64,000 nucleotides of DNA from the NCBI RefSeq assembly GCF_004340965.1, contig NZ_SLYA01000003.1:1-64000 (forward strand), in the 5' to 3' direction. Of this stretch, positions 8,403-17,550 are shown piece after piece; the stretch's first letter is position 1; every line of letters starts with the position of its first letter. This stretch comes from Sphingomonas sp. PP-CE-1A-559. Its GTDB lineage: Bacteria; Pseudomonadota; Alphaproteobacteria; Sphingomonadales; Sphingomonadaceae. The notes under the pieces were generated by a model, which made no database searches, was not told the origin of the DNA, and saw nothing but the letters and a program-made list of their open reading frames with translations. Position numbers and translations under genes: made by a program.

Positions 8403-10316
8403 TTGATCCGCAAGCTTCTCGTCGCGTCCCTGCTCGCATCCGCCGTACCCGCCTTCGCGCAAGTCCCCGCGGGCAACACCGCGCCGCAGCCGGTGCCGTT
8501 CGTCGACACCATCCCCGACGCGGTCGACACGCCGTATCCCGGCACGCTGCTGCTCGACGTCGATGCGACCGATACCGAGCGCGGCATCTTCCGCGTGAAG
8601 CAGACGATTCCGGTCGCCAAGTCCGGCCCGATGGCGCTACTGTATCCGAAGTGGCTGCCCGGCGCGCATTCCCCGCGTGGCGAGATCGAGAAGCTCGCCG
8701 GCCTAGTGATCCGCGCAAACGGCAAGATCGTCCCCTGGACGCGCGATCCGGTCGATGTCTTCGCGTTCCACATCGACGTGCCGACCGGCGCGAAGTCGGT
8801 GGTGGCCGAGTTCCAGTTCATCTCCGCGACCAAGGGCGACCAGGGCCGTATCGTCATGACGCCGACGATGGTCAGCCTCGAACCGAACCTCGTCAGCCTG
8901 TACCCCGCGGGGTATTTCACGCGCCAGATCCCGATCAAGATGACCGTCACCTACCCGGCCGGCTGGACCGCCGCCGGTGCGGTGCCCGCCAAGGTCGTGG
9001 GCTCGACCTACAGCTACGACACGACCAACTACGAGATCCTCGTCGATTCGCCGACGCTCGCGGGCAAATACGGCAAGGTCTGGCCGCTCTCCCCGCGCGT
9101 CGACCTGAACGTGTTCGCCGACAGCCCCGACCAGCTCGCTGCCAAGCCCGAGCAGATCGATGCACACAAGCGGCTCGTCGACCAGGCGGTGAAGACCTTC
9201 GGCGCACAGCACTACGATCACTATGAATTCCTGCTGTCGATCACCGACCAGCTTGGCGGAATCGGCCTCGAGCATCATCGCAGCTCCGAGAACGGCGTCC
9301 GTCCCGGCTATTTCACCGAATGGGAAACCGGCGCCGCCGCGCGCAACCTGCTGCCGCACGAATACACGCATAGCTGGGACGGCAAGTTCCGGCGCGGCGC
9401 CGACCTGTGGACGCCCGACTTCCGCACGCCGATGCGCGACTCGCTGCTGTGGGTATATGAAGGCCAGACGCAGTTCTGGGGCTATGTGCTCCAGGCGCGC
9501 TCGGGCCTGGTCAGCAAGCAGGACACGCTCGACGGCTACGCCTCGATCCTCGGCAATTACGATACCGCGCCGGGCCGTCAGTGGCGTAACCTGATCGACA
9601 CGACCAACGATCCGGTGATCTCGGCGCGGAAACCGAAGGGCTGGACCAGCTGGCAGCGTTCGGAGGATTATTACAACGAGGGCCTGATGGTCTGGATGGA
9701 AGTCGACGCGATGCTCCGCCAGAAGTCCGGCGGGACCAAGTCGATCGACGACTTCGCCAAGGCGTTCTTCGGCGTGCGTGACGGCGATTACGGCGAGCTG
9801 ACCTACACCTTCGCCGACGTCGCGAAGACGCTGAACGGCATCGTCCCTTATGACTGGGCGACGTTCCTGAACACGCGCCTGACCGAGACGGGCAAGCCCG
9901 CGCCGATCAATGGCTTCGCGATGAACGGCTACAAGCTGGTCTATGGCCCCGAGCAGAGCCCGTATCTGAAGCAGGCGGAGAAGACGCGCGGCACCGACGT
10001 CAGCTATTCGCTGGGCATGGTGATCAACAAGGAGGGCATCGTCACCTCGTCGATCTGGGACAGCCCCGCGTTCAAGGCGGGCCTCGACGTCGGCACCGAG
10101 ATCGAGGCGGTCAACAGCGAGGCCTATTCGTCGGACCGGATCAAGGCGGCGATCCTGGCCGCGAAGGGTACGAAGCTGCCGATCCGCCTGACTGTAAAGA
10201 ACAATGACCGTTTCCGCGACATCTTGCTCGATTACCATGACGGCCCGCGCTATCCGCGGCTCCAGAAGGTGGGTACAGGTGACGGCGGGCTGGACAAGCT
10301 GCTGATGCCGCGCTGA
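8403..10316 (+). CDS. Secreted M61-family metallopeptidase with PDZ domain
   Basis: A 637-residue exported peptidase of the M61 (glycyl aminopeptidase-like) family. Residues 1-20 are a signal peptide ending AFAQ. An N-terminal beta domain is followed by the zinc motif HEYTH at residues 319-323 in the family context NLLPHEYTHSWDGKFR, with the expected downstream glutamate in LLWVYEGQTQFWG. A PDZ domain (SLGMVINKEGIVTSSIWDSP) lies around residues 535-615. The start is a TTG at 8403, supported by GGAAGG seven bases upstream and by the signal peptide. It probably degrades peptides in the periplasm. Monocistronic. Confidence 0.92.
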   Translation: MIRKLLVASLLASAVPAFAQVPAGNTAPQPVPFVDTIPDAVDTPYPGTLLLDVDATDTERGIFRVKQTIPVAKSGPMALLYPKWLPGAHSPRGEIEKLAGLVIRANGKIVPWTRDPVDVFAFHIDVPTGAKSVVAEFQFISATKGDQGRIVMTPTMVSLEPNLVSLYPAGYFTRQIPIKMTVTYPAGWTAAGAVPAKVVGSTYSYDTTNYEILVDSPTLAGKYGKVWPLSPRVDLNVFADSPDQLAAKPEQIDAHKRLVDQAVKTFGAQHYDHYEFLLSITDQLGGIGLEHHRSSENGVRPGYFTEWETGAAARNLLPHEYTHSWDGKFRRGADLWTPDFRTPMRDSLLWVYEGQTQFWGYVLQARSGLVSKQDTLDGYASILGNYDTAPGRQWRNLIDTTNDPVISARKPKGWTSWQRSEDYYNEGLMVWMEVDAMLRQKSGGTKSIDDFAKAFFGVRDGDYGELTYTFADVAKTLNGIVPYDWATFLNTRLTETGKPAPINGFAMNGYKLVYGPEQSPYLKQAEKTRGTDVSYSLGMVINKEGIVTSSIWDSPAFKAGLDVGTEIEAVNSEAYSSDRIKAAILAAKGTKLPIRLTVKNNDRFRDILLDYHDGPRYPRLQKVGTGDGGLDKLLMPR

Positions 10317-10393
10317 CCAGAGACTAATCCAACGTGGTGCCGGCCGCTCCCCCAGACGAGGAGCGCCGGCATCGTCATATCGAAAGGACCGCC

Positions 10394-10972
10394 ATGCGTA
10401 TCGACCTCATCCCGACCGGCAAGAACCCGCCCGAGGATCTGAACGTCATCATCGAAGTGCCGACCGGCGGCGAGCCCGTGAAGTACGAGTTCGACAAGGC
10501 ATCGGGCGCGCTGTTCGTCGATCGCATCCTGCACACGCCGATGCGTTACCCGGCGAACTACGGCTTTGTGCCGCACACGCTCAGCCCTGATGGCGATCCG
10601 CTCGATGCACTGGTAATCGCACGCTCGCCGTTCATCCCGGGCTGCGTCGTCCGCGCGCGGCCGATCGCGGTGCTGAACCTGGAAGACGAAGCCGGCGGCG
10701 ACGAGAAGCTCGTCTGCGTGCCGGTCGACGCGGTGTTCCCGTATTACGCCAATATCGGCGAGCGTGGCGACATGCCCGAGATCGTGTTCGAGCAGATCGA
10801 GCATTTCTTCACCCACTACAAGGACCTGGAGAAGACGAAGTGGGTCCGCGTCGGCAAGTGGGGCGATGCCGAAGAAGCCAAGCGCGTCACGATCGAGGCG
10901 ATCGAGCGCTACAACGCCGAGAAGGCCAAGGGCGAAGAGCCGATGAACGCGGACGACACCGCAGGGCGCTGA
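10394..10972 (+). CDS. ppa: Inorganic pyrophosphatase (family I)
   Basis: Hydrolyses pyrophosphate to phosphate, pulling biosynthetic reactions forward in the cytoplasm. The 192-residue protein shows the family signature DGDPLDALV (DxDPxD) with the Mg-binding aspartates, plus YPANYGFVPHT. The C-terminal ~20 residues (KGEEPMNADDTAGR) extend slightly beyond the usual ~175-residue enzyme. The ATG at 10394 was preferred over an upstream in-frame codon because GAAAGGA precedes it and family alignments begin MRIDLIPTGKNPPEDLNVI. A putative oxygenase gene follows only four bases later, suggesting co-transcription. Confidence 0.97.
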   Translation: MRIDLIPTGKNPPEDLNVIIEVPTGGEPVKYEFDKASGALFVDRILHTPMRYPANYGFVPHTLSPDGDPLDALVIARSPFIPGCVVRARPIAVLNLEDEAGGDEKLVCVPVDAVFPYYANIGERGDMPEIVFEQIEHFFTHYKDLEKTKWVRVGKWGDAEEAKRVTIEAIERYNAEKAKGEEPMNADDTAGR

Positions 10973-10976
10973 TAGC

Positions 10977-11639
10977 ATGACCACGGCGTCTTCTACGTTC
11001 GACGGCATCCGCGTCCGCGCGGCGCAGATCGGACTGTACGAGACGCCGATCCTGCACGGACGGCTGGCCGATGCCGCCGCGCTGACGGCGGCGTTGCGCA
11101 CCGCGATCCTTGATCGCTACGCCGCCGCGCCCAGCTTGGCTCGATCGAATGTCGGTGGCTGGCATTCGGCTACCGACATGCTCGACTGGGGCGGGCCGGC
11201 GGCGGTCGCGCTCGCCGATACCGCGGTAAAGATGGCGAAGCGCGCCTCGCATTTCGATGGGCGAGATGCCGCGACGGTCGAGTGGACCGTCAAGATGTGG
11301 GCGAACGTGTCGCCGCCCGGTGCGCTCAACATGAGCCACGCGCATCCCGGCGTGTTGTGGGCCGCGGTCTATTATATCGACATGGGCGTTGCCTCTGCGG
11401 AGGGCGAAGCGGGCGGCGAGCTATTCTTCGAGGACCCGCGCTTTCCGGTGCCGTTCATGCGGCTTCCGGGATTTCGGCTCGTCGGGATCGACGGCCAGCC
11501 GCAACCGGTCGAACGCCGCCTGCCGACCGAAGCGGGCGACCTGATCCTGTTCCCCGCCTGGCTCCGCCACGGCGTCCGCCCGCACTTGGGAACAGGCGAC
11601 CGCATCTCGATCGCGATGAACATCGACGTGAAGGGCTAG
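10977..11639 (+). CDS. Putative 2OG-Fe(II) oxygenase (TIGR02466-like)
   Basis: A 220-residue protein resembling the TIGR02466 family of predicted 2-oxoglutarate/iron oxygenases. The C-terminal half has the family core: N-M-S-H-A-H-P-G (H121, H123), VYYID, GGELFFEDPR, then GDLILFPAWLRHGVRPH (H198) and DRISIAMN (R209 as likely 2OG ligand). The substrate is unknown; related phage and bacterial proteins are also uncharacterised. It is four bases downstream of ppa and probably in the same transcript. It ends at a family A repeat pair that separates it from the convergent GNAT gene. Confidence 0.8.
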   Translation: MTTASSTFDGIRVRAAQIGLYETPILHGRLADAAALTAALRTAILDRYAAAPSLARSNVGGWHSATDMLDWGGPAAVALADTAVKMAKRASHFDGRDAATVEWTVKMWANVSPPGALNMSHAHPGVLWAAVYYIDMGVASAEGEAGGELFFEDPRFPVPFMRLPGFRLVGIDGQPQPVERRLPTEAGDLILFPAWLRHGVRPHLGTGDRISIAMNIDVKG

Positions 11640-11666
11640 GCCCCCCGTTGGCGACACCCTGACCTT

Positions 11667-11784
11667 CTCCCCTCCCTGGAAGGGAGGGGTCGGGGGTGGG
11701 TCGGCTTCCGCATTTCCGACCTTGGTGGGTGAGTGGCTAAACTGGCCAACCCACCCCCCAACCCCTCCCTTTCAGGGAGGGGAG
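11667..11784. repeat. Family A palindromic repeat pair (A2)
   Basis: Inverted arms 11667-11700 and 11746-11784, each with a CTCCCT-xxx-AGGGAGGGG hairpin and a GGGGGTGGG tail. They lie between convergent gene ends and can form a long hairpin on either transcript, so they may stabilise or terminate mRNAs although a T-run is missing. Confidence 0.85.
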
Positions 11785-11801
11785 CGGGACGGCGCTTCGA
11801 T

Positions 11802-12278
11802 CTACCGGCCAGCGAGCTTCACTAAAGCATCCCCAGACATCCGCTGGATTGTCCAATCCTCCATCCCGACCGCACCGACCTTCCGGTAGAACGCGATCGC
11901 ATCGGCATTCCAGTCGAGCACCGACCATTCGAACCGCGCGCAGCCGCGATCGAGCGCCATGCCCGCCAGATGCGCCAGCAACGCACCTCCGCCCCCCTGC
12001 CCACGCGCTTCCGGCGTCACGTAGAGATCCTCCAGATACAGCCCCCGCCTGCCGGTCCAGGTCGAGAAATTGTGGAAGAACAGCGCGAACCCGAGCGGGC
12101 CTTCCTCAGTCTCCGCGATCAATGCCTCCGCGGCGGGTCGCTCCCCGAACAGCGCCTCCGCCAGCATCGGCTCGGTCGCCTCGACCGCATCCGGTTCGCG
12201 CTCGAACGCGGCAAGTTCGCGGACGAAGCGCAGGATCGTGCCGACATCGGCAGCGGTAGCGGAACGGATGATGGTCAT
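11802..12278 (-). CDS. GNAT-family N-acetyltransferase
   Basis: A 158-residue acetyl-CoA-dependent N-acetyltransferase. It carries the GNAT motif A region YLEDLYVTPEARGQGGGGALL (R/Q-x-x-G-x-G/A pyrophosphate loop) and motif B (FEWSVLDWNADAIAFYRKVGA). The layout (HNFSTWTGRRGLYLEDLYV and W-N-x-x-A-x-x-F-Y) is like diamine acetyltransferases of the SAT type, so a polyamine or amino-acid substrate is plausible but unproven. Its ATG overlaps the stop of the upstream DMT transporter by four bases (12275-12278), so the two form an operon, perhaps pairing modification with export. Confidence 0.88.
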   Translation of the reverse strand: MTIIRSATAADVGTILRFVRELAAFEREPDAVEATEPMLAEALFGERPAAEALIAETEEGPLGFALFFHNFSTWTGRRGLYLEDLYVTPEARGQGGGGALLAHLAGMALDRGCARFEWSVLDWNADAIAFYRKVGAVGMEDWTIQRMSGDALVKLAGR

Positions 12279-13189
12279 GCACTAGCCTCGATAGAAGTTT
12301 GCGCGATATCACGCCGCCGCGCCGCATACAGGCACGCGACGACGATGATCGCCGCGCCCGCCAGCGTAAATGCCGATACCCGCTCGCCGAACACCAGGAA
12401 ACCCAGCACGGCGGCATAGACGAACGACGTGTATTCGGTGGTCGCGAGGAACCCGGTATCGCCGTGCGCATAGGCCCAACCGAGCAGCCACAACGACGCG
12501 GTCGCGAGTCCAGCGGCGAGTATGAGCTTGGGCCACTGCACCGCCTCGGGCACTACCGCCAGCCACGGCGCGGTGAGCCCCAGCGTTACTGTGATGACGA
12601 GCGCCTGGAAGAATGCGATCTCGCCCGGCCGCGCCGCCTGGCTCTGCATCCGCGCGATCACGAGGTTGACCGCGTACAGCACCGCCGAGCCGAGGATGGC
12701 GAGCGTCCCGTGGAACGTCTCGGGTCCCGGCACCTCGCGTCCCTGCCCGATCATCACCACCAGCACGCCGCCAAGCGCGGCAATCGAGGCGACGAACGTC
12801 TTCCACCCGACGCGCTCGCCCAGCGTGACCGCGGCGAGCAGCAGCGCGAGGATCGGCGCTATGTAGGTCAGCGATATCGCCTGCGCCATCGGCACGCGCG
12901 CGAGCCCCCAGAAGAACAGAAGACCCATCACCGTCGTCACCAACCCGCGCGCAAGATGCAGCTTCAGCGCCCGCTCGCTCGGCCGTCCGCTGTTCCCGAG
13001 CCTCCACGCCACTGCGCCGAGCCCGACGCTGATCATCTGCCGCCAGAGCAGTGCGTTATAGACGCCGATCGCCAGGACGAGCGACTTCATCACCGCGTCC
13101 ATCATGGAGAACAGGCCGATGCCCAGCGCGGCGACCGCGAAGGCTAAAGCGGAGGAAACGGTGCGGGATGTCATCGGACTAGACCGCAT
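12275..13189 (-). CDS. DMT-superfamily transporter (EamA type)
   Basis: A 304-residue inner-membrane protein with ten predicted helices arranged as two EamA repeats, about residues 12-145 and 160-292. Signature segments include FFWGLARVPMAQAISLTYIAPILALLLA at the end of repeat one and GDTGFLATTEYTSFVYAAVLGFLVFGE in repeat two. It probably exports or imports a small metabolite. It is coupled to the downstream GNAT gene by an ATGA overlap. The start could also be the ATG at 13174 (MTSRTVSS); neither has a good ribosome site. Confidence 0.9.
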   Translation of the reverse strand: MRSSPMTSRTVSSALAFAVAALGIGLFSMMDAVMKSLVLAIGVYNALLWRQMISVGLGAVAWRLGNSGRPSERALKLHLARGLVTTVMGLLFFWGLARVPMAQAISLTYIAPILALLLAAVTLGERVGWKTFVASIAALGGVLVVMIGQGREVPGPETFHGTLAILGSAVLYAVNLVIARMQSQAARPGEIAFFQALVITVTLGLTAPWLAVVPEAVQWPKLILAAGLATASLWLLGWAYAHGDTGFLATTEYTSFVYAAVLGFLVFGERVSAFTLAGAAIIVVACLYAARRRDIAQTSIEASA

Positions 13190-13318
13190 CGTGAACGGTC
13201 AATGTTCGGATCATCCTCATGCGGTCCGCTTAACCCGCATCCTATCGAGACGCCATCGCCGGTACTGGAATTGCCGTTGCGGACGTCGACGGTTTGATAA
13301 AGCGGTGTCCAAGGTGCT

Positions 13319-13395
13319 GTTCCCCCGCGAACGCGGGGGTCCAGGACCACGAACGCTGTCGCCGGTAACCCTGGACTCCCGCTTTCGCGGGAGTA
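13319..13395. repeat. Family C palindromic element (C1)
   Basis: Inverted arms of ~25 bases (CCCCCGCGAACGCGGGGGTCC and its reverse, imperfect) around a core that ends AACCCTGG. It lies in the 292-base spacer between ispG and the DMT gene. Besides this element, nothing was seen in the spacer. Confidence 0.8.
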
Positions 13396-13481
13396 CGGCA
13401 GGAGGATGCGCGCGTCACGCCGTCCTCCTCACAGAAGTCAGAGTTAGTGAAAGGCGCGCGTAAGCAGCTAACCGCTGAAAC

Positions 13482-14621
13482 CTATTCCGCCGCCATCTCC
13501 GGTACCAAGGCCGCGATAGCCGCATCCGCCGCGTCGATTTCCGCGGCTTTCGCCTCGACCAGCCGGACGATGTGGTCGACCATGTCGGCATCCTGAACGT
13601 GGTGGTCGGTCACACCCGACAGGTACACCATGTGCTTGCCGTTGCCGCCGCCGGTGATGCCGATGTCGGTCTCGCGCGCTTCACCCGGACCGTTCACGAC
13701 GCAGCCCAGCACAGAAAGCGACATCGGCGTGCGGATATGCTGCAACCGTTCTTCGAGCGCCTGCACGGTGCGGATCACATCGAAGCCCTGCCGCGCACAC
13801 GAAGGACACGACACGACGCGGACGCCGCGGTTGCGGATGCCGAGCGCTTTGAGGATCTCGAAGCCGACGCGGACTTCCTCTTCCGGCTCGGCCGAGAGCG
13901 ACACGCGGATCGTGTCGCCGATGCCGTACCAGAGCAGGCTCCCCATCCCGATCGCCGACTTGACCGTGCCGCCCACGAACCCGCCCGCCTCGGTAATGCC
14001 GAGATGCAGCGGGCAATCGACCTGTTCGGCGAGCTGCTGGTACGCCGCCACCGCGAGGAACAGGTCGGACGCCTTCACCGCGACCTTGAACTCGTGAAAG
14101 TCGTGGTCCTGCAACAGCTTGATATGATCGAGCGCCGACTCGACCAGCGCATCGGGGCAAGGCTCGCCGTATTTCTCGAGCAGATGCCGCTCGAGCGAGC
14201 CGCCGTTGACGCCGATCCGGATCGCGCAGCCATTGGACTTGGCTGCATCGACGACTTCCTTCACGCGCGCAGCCGAGCCGATATTGCCCGGGTTAATGCG
14301 CAGGCACGCCGCGCCCGCATCGGCGGCTTCGAGTGCGCGCTTGTAGTGGAAATGAATGTCCGCGACGATCGGCACGCGGCTCGCGCGGACGATCTGCTTC
14401 AGCGCGGCGGTCGATTCGACGTCGGGGCAGCTCACGCGGATGATGTCGACGCCAGCGTCCTCGCAGCGCCGGATCTGGTCGACCGTCGCGCGCACGTCGT
14501 CGGTCGGCGTGTTGGTCATCGTCTGCACAGTGACCGGCGCATCGCCGCCGACGGGGACGTTGCCGACCATGATCTGGCGGCTCTTGCGGCGGGTGATATC
14601 GCGCCAGGGGCGAAGGGACAT
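13482..14621 (-). CDS. ispG: 4-hydroxy-3-methylbut-2-enyl-diphosphate synthase IspG
   Basis: The penultimate enzyme of the MEP isoprenoid pathway, converting MEcPP to HMBPP with a [4Fe-4S] cluster. The 379-residue protein has the TIM-barrel start ([21 protein letters not shown]) and the cluster ligands C272, C275 ([11 protein letters not shown]) and C307 ([12 protein letters not shown]), with E314 as the fourth ligand. The ribosome site GAGGA lies seven bases upstream of the ATG. It is divergent from the DUF1993 gene, with a shared 115-base promoter region. Assignment is certain. Confidence 0.98.
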   Translation of the reverse strand: MSLRPWRDITRRKSRQIMVGNVPVGGDAPVTVQTMTNTPTDDVRATVDQIRRCEDAGVDIIRVSCPDVESTAALKQIVRASRVPIVADIHFHYKRALEAADAGAACLRINPGNIGSAARVKEVVDAAKSNGCAIRIGVNGGSLERHLLEKYGEPCPDALVESALDHIKLLQDHDFHEFKVAVKASDLFLAVAAYQQLAEQVDCPLHLGITEAGGFVGGTVKSAIGMGSLLWYGIGDTIRVSLSAEPEEEVRVGFEILKALGIRNRGVRVVSCPSCARQGFDVIRTVQALEERLQHIRTPMSLSVLGCVVNGPGEARETDIGITGGGNGKHMVYLSGVTDHHVQDADMVDHIVRLVEAKAAEIDAADAAIAALVPEMAAE

Positions 14622-14736
14622 GAAGATTCCTCGGGAGTTCGAGGCCTATATAGCGACTTGCGCGCTGGAACGGAACATCGCTGGCCGGAGTAGCGATCGT
14701 CGGCCATAGCGGCGCACGGCTTTAGGAGCGAACGCG

Positions 14737-15258
14737 ATGACCCTGTCCCTGTACGATGCGACGATTCCCTCGAACCTCCAGATTCTCCGTGCGGTCGACG
14801 CACTACTCGACAAGGCCGAGGCGTTCGCGGCCGAACGCGGGATCGAACCTGCGGCTCTGATCGACGCGAAGCTGGCGGACGACATGCTGCCGTTCGGCTA
14901 CCAGGTGAAGGCCTGCGCCAGTCACTCGGTCGGCGGGATCGAAGGTGTCCGCGCCGGCACCTTCGCGCCCGACCGGTCGGCCTGGCCGACCGACTTCGCC
15001 GGTCTCCACACCGTGATGCGCGCCGCGATCGCCACCCTAGAAGCGATCGACCGGGACGCGTTCGATGCGCTGGCCGATAACGACACGACCTTCGAGTTCG
15101 GCACGTTCGTCATGCCGTTCACCGGCGCGAACTTCCTGCTCTCATTCTCGCAGCCCAACTTCTATTTCCACGCATCGACTGCGTACGCGATCCTGCGCGC
15201 GCAGGGCGTACCGATCGGCAAGCGCGACTTCATGGGCACGCCGCGCATGAAAGCGTAA
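14737..15258 (+). CDS. DUF1993 protein
   Basis: A 173-residue cytoplasmic protein matching DUF1993, a four-helix DinB/YfiT-like fold. Recognisable blocks are SLYDATIPSNLQILRAVDALLDKAE at the N-terminus, LADDMLPFGYQVKAC, and the C-terminal FLLSFSQPNFYFHASTAYAILRAQGVPIGKRDFMG. The conserved H in the last helix is typical. Biochemical function is unknown; DinB-fold relatives often bind metals or thiol cofactors. Divergent from ispG and followed by a family A repeat pair. Confidence 0.88.
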   Translation: MTLSLYDATIPSNLQILRAVDALLDKAEAFAAERGIEPAALIDAKLADDMLPFGYQVKACASHSVGGIEGVRAGTFAPDRSAWPTDFAGLHTVMRAAIATLEAIDRDAFDALADNDTTFEFGTFVMPFTGANFLLSFSQPNFYFHASTAYAILRAQGVPIGKRDFMGTPRMKA

Positions 15259-15290
15259 GCGGTCGGAAACGCAAATACCGCGCAGTTGAT

Positions 15291-15412
15291 CGTCCCCCGC
15301 TACGGGGAGGTGGCACCGAAGGTGACGGAGGGGCGGTAAGGGCAACCGCTGTTTCGTGTCCTCCCCCTCCGTCTGGCAAATGCCAGCCACCTCCCCCTTG
15401 CGGGGGAGGACC
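15291..15412. repeat. Family A palindromic repeat pair, long form (A3)
   Basis: Arms 15291-15335 and ~15359-15412 contain CCCCCGCTACGGGGAGGTGGC and a GGTGACGGAGGGG block, repeated in inverse as CCCCTCCGTCTGGC and GCCACCTCCCCCTTGCGGGGG. This is a longer subtype, matched by A6 at 25119-25241. It fills the spacer between two genes on the same strand. Confidence 0.85.
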
Positions 15413-15493
15413 GCAGGATCACCGGCCGGTCACTAGCACCACCTCACCGGTCGCAAGCTTGCGGCACCGGCCCTCGCCCCGTAGGGCCGCGCG

Positions 15494-16633
15494 ATGACGC
15501 GGCATTTCGGCATGGACTGGCTGCGGATCGGTGCGTTCGCGCTGCTGATCCTCTACCATATCGGCATGGTCTTCGTGCCGTGGAACTTCCATGTGAAGTC
15601 GCTTCATGTCGAGGACTGGGTGCGGCTGCCGATGCTGGCGAGCAACGCGTGGCGGCTGACGCTGCTGTTCGTCGTATCGGGCTATGCCAGCCGCGCGCTG
15701 CTCAACCGGTCGAGCGGCACAGGCGGATTCTTCGCCAACCGTTGCTACCGCCTGCTCATACCGCTGCTGTTCGGCATGGCGGTGATCGTACCGCCGCAAC
15801 CCTGGGTCGAGCTGGTCACCAAGCATGCCTATGTCGGCAGCTATCTGACGTTCTGGACCCATGACTATTTCCGGTTCGGCAAGCTCGCCGGACTGTCGCT
15901 GCCGACCTGGAATCACCTCTGGTTCGTCGTCTATCTCTGGGTCTACACGACTGTTCTGACGCTCGGGCTGCTTGTCGTCCGCGGCGACTGGCTGCAACGT
16001 GCGTTCGATCGGATCTTTAGCGGCTGGGCGGTGCTAGCCCTTCCCGTTGCATGGCTCGTCTTCGTCCACGGCTGGTGGTTCCAGATGGCCGCGGAATCGC
16101 AAGCCCTGTTCGGCGACTGGGTCGCGCACGTCACCTATTTCCCTGCCTTCCTGTTCGGCTTCGGCCTCGCCTGCTCCGAGCCCGCGATGGCCGCGATCAC
16201 CCGCTGGTGGAAGGTCGGCGCGGTCGCCGCGCTGCTCGGCTATCTCTGCATCATCGGCGTCGAGCTTCGCTGGCCCGCAGATGTCGTGACGCCGCGCTGG
16301 ATCTATCCGGCATACGGTGTCGCGCACGCGCTTGAGCAATGGGGCGCGATCGTCGCGCTGATCGGGATCGCGGAGCGCCACTGGAACCGCGACCATCGCT
16401 GGCGCCGCACGCTGACCGAGGCGGTGTTCCCGTTCTACCTGATCCACCAGACGATCATCGTCCTCGTGATGTATGCGCTGCTCCCCGCCGGCCTGCCGGG
16501 CTGGGCGGAGTTCGCGTGCCTGCTCGCCGCGACGACGATCGGCTGCATCGCCTTCTACTGGATCGGCCGCAGCATCGCGCCGCTCCGTCCCCTCATCGGC
16601 CTTCGCGCCCTACCCTCGAAAGACTCAGCATGA
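15494..16633 (+). CDS. Membrane acyltransferase (acyltransferase 3 family)
   Basis: A 379-residue polytopic protein of the acyltransferase-3 family, which acylates surface glycans or lipids using cytoplasmic acyl donors. The N-terminus GMDWLRIGAFALLILYHIGMVF holds the conserved R and H (RxxA..LxxH). Ten or so hydrophobic helices follow, with WNHLWFVVYL near residue 138 and FYLIHQTIIV near residue 317. The acceptor is unknown; an OPG-succinylation-like role (MdoC relatives) is one option. Its stop overlaps the next gene's ATG by four bases, forming an operon with the isoaspartyl peptidase and nuclease. A GGGCC hairpin lies just before the ATG. Confidence 0.88.
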   Translation: MTRHFGMDWLRIGAFALLILYHIGMVFVPWNFHVKSLHVEDWVRLPMLASNAWRLTLLFVVSGYASRALLNRSSGTGGFFANRCYRLLIPLLFGMAVIVPPQPWVELVTKHAYVGSYLTFWTHDYFRFGKLAGLSLPTWNHLWFVVYLWVYTTVLTLGLLVVRGDWLQRAFDRIFSGWAVLALPVAWLVFVHGWWFQMAAESQALFGDWVAHVTYFPAFLFGFGLACSEPAMAAITRWWKVGAVAALLGYLCIIGVELRWPADVVTPRWIYPAYGVAHALEQWGAIVALIGIAERHWNRDHRWRRTLTEAVFPFYLIHQTIIVLVMYALLPAGLPGWAEFACLLAATTIGCIAFYWIGRSIAPLRPLIGLRALPSKDSA

Positions 16634-17550
16634 CCTGGACCCTCGTCATCCACGGCGGCGCCGGCAAACTCGACAGCCAGATGGTCTCGCCCGAGCAGGA
16701 TGCGGGTGCGCGGGCCGGCCTGTCACGCGCGCTCGACGTCGGGTCGAAGGTGCTGGCGGACGGCGGCAGCGCGCTAGATGCGGTCGAGGCGGCGGTGCGC
16801 GCACTGGAGGACGACCCGCACTTCAACTCGGGGCGCGGCGCGGTCTTCACGCATGACGGCACGCTGGAACTCGACGCCGCGATCATGGACGGGCGCACGC
16901 GGGCGGCGGGGGCAGTCGCCGCAGCCACAGCCACGCGCAACCCGGTAGGTCTCGCCCGCGCGATCCTCGACGACGGCCGCCACGTCTTCCTCGCCGGCAA
17001 GGGCGCCGATGCGTTCTCCCGCGATCGCGAATTGCGACAAGCCGACGCCGACTGGTTCGCGACCGACGAACGCCGCCGGCAGTTCGCCGAGTTCCAGGCG
17101 GACGGCGGCGGGTTCGACGTCGACATGAAATACGGCACCGTCGGCGCGGTGGCCTGCGACATGGACGGCCACGTTGCCGCCGCCACCTCGACCGGCGGCG
17201 TGACCGGCAAGCGCTGGGGCCGGATTGGCGATACGCCCGTGATCGGCGCGGGTACCTTCGCCGACGACCGCGCGTGCGCCGTGTCTTGCACCGGCTCCGG
17301 CGAGTTCTTCCTGCGAGTCGGCGTTGGCCACGAGATCGCCGCTCGGGTGCGGCTGGCGGGCGAGTCGTTGCAGGTCGCGGCCGACGCCGTGCTCGCCGAA
17401 GTGAAGGCGCTCGGTGGCACGGGCGGGGTGATCGTCGCGGGACCGGACGGCGACATGGCGTGGGGCTTCAACACCGTCGGCATGTACCGTGGGACGGCGT
17501 CGTCAGCGGGTAGCCGGACCGTCGCGATCTACGCTAACGAGCCGGCATGA
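16630..17550 (+). CDS. Isoaspartyl peptidase/L-asparaginase (Ntn-hydrolase)
   Basis: A 306-residue plant-type asparaginase that cleaves beta-aspartyl dipeptides and asparagine after self-cleavage into alpha and beta subunits. The N-terminus WTLVIHGGAGKL and the HFNSGRGAVFTHDGTLELDAAIMDG block are typical. The catalytic threonine starts the beta chain in KYGTVGAVACDMDG (about residue 173), and ATSTGGVTGKRWGRIGDTPVIGAGTFAD follows. No signal peptide is visible. ATGA overlaps couple it to the acyltransferase upstream and the S1/P1 nuclease downstream. It probably recycles damaged or storage peptides. Confidence 0.96.
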   Translation: MTWTLVIHGGAGKLDSQMVSPEQDAGARAGLSRALDVGSKVLADGGSALDAVEAAVRALEDDPHFNSGRGAVFTHDGTLELDAAIMDGRTRAAGAVAAATATRNPVGLARAILDDGRHVFLAGKGADAFSRDRELRQADADWFATDERRRQFAEFQADGGGFDVDMKYGTVGAVACDMDGHVAAATSTGGVTGKRWGRIGDTPVIGAGTFADDRACAVSCTGSGEFFLRVGVGHEIAARVRLAGESLQVAADAVLAEVKALGGTGGVIVAGPDGDMAWGFNTVGMYRGTASSAGSRTVAIYANEPA

